Shown here: piece after piece, positions 62,814 to 64,000 of the stretch | Layout: the number at the start of each line of letters is the position of its first letter | How positions within the stretch are numbered: position 1 is the first letter of the stretch | Assembly (NCBI RefSeq): GCF_900114495.1 | Contig: NZ_FOZI01000004.1 | Span: 186,001 to 250,000 of the forward strand | DNA: 64,000 nucleotides | Direction: 5' to 3' | Source: Dyella sp. OK004 | Lineage (GTDB): Bacteria; Pseudomonadota; Gammaproteobacteria; Xanthomonadales; Rhodanobacteraceae | The notes under the pieces: model-generated | The model's input: the letters and a program-made list of their open reading frames with translations, nothing else | The model's database searches: none | What the model was told of the DNA's origin: nothing | Made by a program: the position numbers and the translations under genes

Positions 62814-62825
62814 CTACAGTTGTAG
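62814..62825. promoter_or_regulatory. BlaI operator 1
   Basis: CTACAGTTGTAG contains TACA-GT-TGTA, the classic BlaI/MecI recognition dyad. It is 18 bases upstream of the chosen blaI start. Confidence 0.8.
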
Positions 62826-62840
62826 GCACGCTACGCCTGA

Positions 62841-62852
62841 CTACAGGTGTAG
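62841..62852. promoter_or_regulatory. BlaI operator 2
   Basis: CTACAGGTGTAG, extended to GACTACAGGTGTAGTC (62839-62854). Its centre is exactly 27 bases from that of operator 1, near two and a half helical turns, so two dimers can bind side by side. It lies on the promoter of the blaI operon. Confidence 0.8.
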
Positions 62853-62856
62853 TCAA

Positions 62857-63176
62857 TAGGTCGGGCGGCAGGGCAAGGCGGCAATGTAATTACGTTGCAG
62901 ATTTGCGCCGGCGGATTTTTTCGGGAGTAGAATCCGCGGCCGTCGTCACCCACACAGCGCGCACTGAGGTGCGCTTATGAAGACTCTCGACGTTCGTCGC
63001 TTGCTTCGTTGTCCACGCTGCGCACCGCAGCGGACCTTTGCCCTCATCGGACCCGCGACCACGGCCTAGCCGCTTCCCGCGTACACCGACACCACGCTTG
63101 CACCGTCTCTCCGGCCATTGACCGGAGCAGCGCGCGGCCGCGTCCGTCACGCACGAATCACTCCTGGAGTTACGCC
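62857..63176. other. Leader region of the small membrane protein and SPFH genes
   Basis: No gene is supported. A 30-codon frame (62977-63069, MKTLDVRRLLRCPRCAPQRT...) has no clear ribosome binding site. A strong hairpin GCGCAC-TGAG-GTGCGC (near 62959-62974) lies before it. The sequence elements GGGAGTAG, GTCGTCA and GGACCTTTGCC appear in the order seen in yybP-ykoY manganese riboswitches, but the expected P1 pairing with CCTTTGC is missing and the spacing is too short, so this is only a weak possibility. Confidence 0.3.
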
Positions 63177-63374
63177 ATGAATACGTTCTTCGAGCGAGTA
63201 GCACGCAGCCCGTGGCTGCTGGCGCTATGCATCGCGCTCTACATCGGTTTTATCGGACCGCAACTGATCTCCGCCACGAATACGTTCGCCGTGATCGTCG
63301 GCTTGATTCTGTTCGGCCTGCTTGCGGCATGGAGCTATCGCTTTCTGCGCCGCGTTCTTAGTCATAAGGAATGA
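63177..63374 (+). CDS. Small two-helix membrane protein
   Basis: 65 residues from the ATG after CTGGAGTTACGCC; the longer frame upstream is without a typical start. Two membrane segments (SPWLLALCIALYIGFIGPQLI and FAVIVGLILFGLLAAWSYRF) and a basic C-terminus. Eight bases before the SPFH lipoprotein gene, so they probably form an operon. Function unknown. Confidence 0.65.
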   Translation: MNTFFERVARSPWLLALCIALYIGFIGPQLISATNTFAVIVGLILFGLLAAWSYRFLRRVLSHKE

Positions 63375-63381
63375 TCGAACC

Positions 63382-64000
63382 ATGAAACGCCCGTTGATGA
63401 TGTGTCTCGCGCTTTCGACCCTGATGCTCGCCGCCTGCGACAAGGTGCCGGCGGGCCATGTCGGCGTGAAGTTCCAGATGTACGGCGACGGCAAAGGCTC
63501 GCTGCAGGAATTGCCGCCCGGCCGCTATTGGGTGGGCTGGGGTTACGAGATGTATACGTTCCCCACCTTCACCCAGACCTATACGTTTACCCGTTCGGCG
63601 AATGAAGGGCGCCCGGTGGATGAGTCGCTGAGCTTTCAGACCGCGCAGGGCCTGATCGTGAACGCCGATGTCGGTATCACCTATCACATCGATCCGGCCA
63701 AGGTGACGCTGATCTTCCAGAAGTACCGCAAGGGCATCGACGAGATCACCGACATCTATCTGCGCAACATGGTCCGCGATGCGCTGGTGAAAGAAGCCTC
63801 CGGCCTGGAGATCGAATCGGTCTACGGCAAGGGCAAGGCGCGCCTGATCGATGCCGTGCAGCAAGACGTCGCTGCGGAGGTGGCGCCGGTCGGCATCGTG
63901 GTCGAGAAAATCTACTGGGTCGGCGAACTGCGCCTGCCTGACAACGTAGTGCAATCGATCAACGCCAAGATTCAGGCGACGCAGATGGCCGAGCAACGCC
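63382..64000 (+). CDS. SPFH/prohibitin-domain lipoprotein, truncated by window end
   Basis: At least 206 residues, open at the window edge. Lipobox LMLAACDK within the first 20 residues. The rest is the SPFH (Band 7) domain: PAGHVGVKFQMYGDGKGSLQELPPGRYWVGWG, SLSFQTAQGLIVNADVGITYHIDPAKVTLIFQKYRKG, IRNM-like RNMVRDALVKEASG, and DVAAEVAPVGIVVEKIYWVGELRLPDNVVQSINAKIQA. Proteins of this class form membrane-associated ring assemblies. Preceded by a small membrane protein in the same operon. Confidence 0.85.
   Translation, partial: MKRPLMMCLALSTLMLAACDKVPAGHVGVKFQMYGDGKGSLQELPPGRYWVGWGYEMYTFPTFTQTYTFTRSANEGRPVDESLSFQTAQGLIVNADVGITYHIDPAKVTLIFQKYRKGIDEITDIYLRNMVRDALVKEASGLEIESVYGKGKARLIDAVQQDVAAEVAPVGIVVEKIYWVGELRLPDNVVQSINAKIQATQMAEQR

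Noticed and set aside
62977-63069. 30-codon leader frame with Arg-rich start
   Set aside because: No ribosome binding site and no stall motif recognised; kept only as part of the leader description.

Overview
The window is a GC-rich gammaproteobacterial chromosome segment. Its gene content suggests the Lysobacterales (Xanthomonadales), most likely Rhodanobacteraceae (Dyella/Luteibacter/Rhodanobacter type). Pointers are the GumD/WcaJ-like initiating transferase, Xanthomonas-style secreted S9 peptidases, long-form QueF, and families of long intergenic repeats. This placement is inferred from gene families, not from a marker gene. No rRNA, tRNA, CRISPR, phage or insertion sequence was found.

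Layout. 80-6412 (minus): a LytTR two-component system lying between two paralogous secreted beta-propeller (PD40/TolB-like) proteins, then a secreted S9 peptidase. 6.5-8.6 kb (plus): a LysR regulator, a truncated YceI remnant and two small hypotheticals. 8.6-44.1 kb (all minus): a large exopolysaccharide (EPS) cluster. It contains a nucleotide-sugar dehydrogenase and epimerase, an undecaprenyl-phosphate hexose-1-P transferase, GT2 and three GT4 transferases, a Wzy-like polymerase, three NodB deacetylases and a further deacetylase-like protein, a formyltransferase-like protein and a CapK-like adenylate-forming enzyme. In its middle sits a two-protein NRPS/PKS line, A-T-KS-AT-T-AMT followed by C-A-T-C-T, with a GMC oxidoreductase, a JmjC/cupin oxygenase and an Sfp-type phosphopantetheinyl transferase nearby. 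45-56.4 kb: housekeeping and stress genes, including a MarR-GNAT fusion, an NQO-type reductase with divergent LysR, an aldo/keto reductase with divergent LysR, queF, a lipoprotein, a thioesterase and the MdtJI-like SMR pair. 57-64 kb: a DPP-IV-like S9 peptidase, a BlaI/BlaR1-type operon with an extra secreted sensor-like paralogue, a small membrane protein and an SPFH lipoprotein cut by the window end.

The most unusual feature is the NRPS/PKS line inside the EPS locus. It resembles a compact form of the cyanobacterial McyE layout (KS-AT-ACP-AMT-C-A-T-C), preceded by an A-T loading unit. It has no ketoreductase and no thioesterase. The predicted intermediate is an amino acid extended by malonate and transaminated (a beta,gamma-diamino acyl chain), then condensed with a second amino acid. 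How it is released is not evident, and attachment to a sugar amine of the polysaccharide is one possibility.

A second notable feature is a set of eight long (about 400-560 bp) intergenic repeats in two related families. They separate the sub-operons of the EPS cluster and recur around queF and the second S9 peptidase. Their hairpins keep the pairing while the sequence changes, and the loops have been lengthened in some copies.
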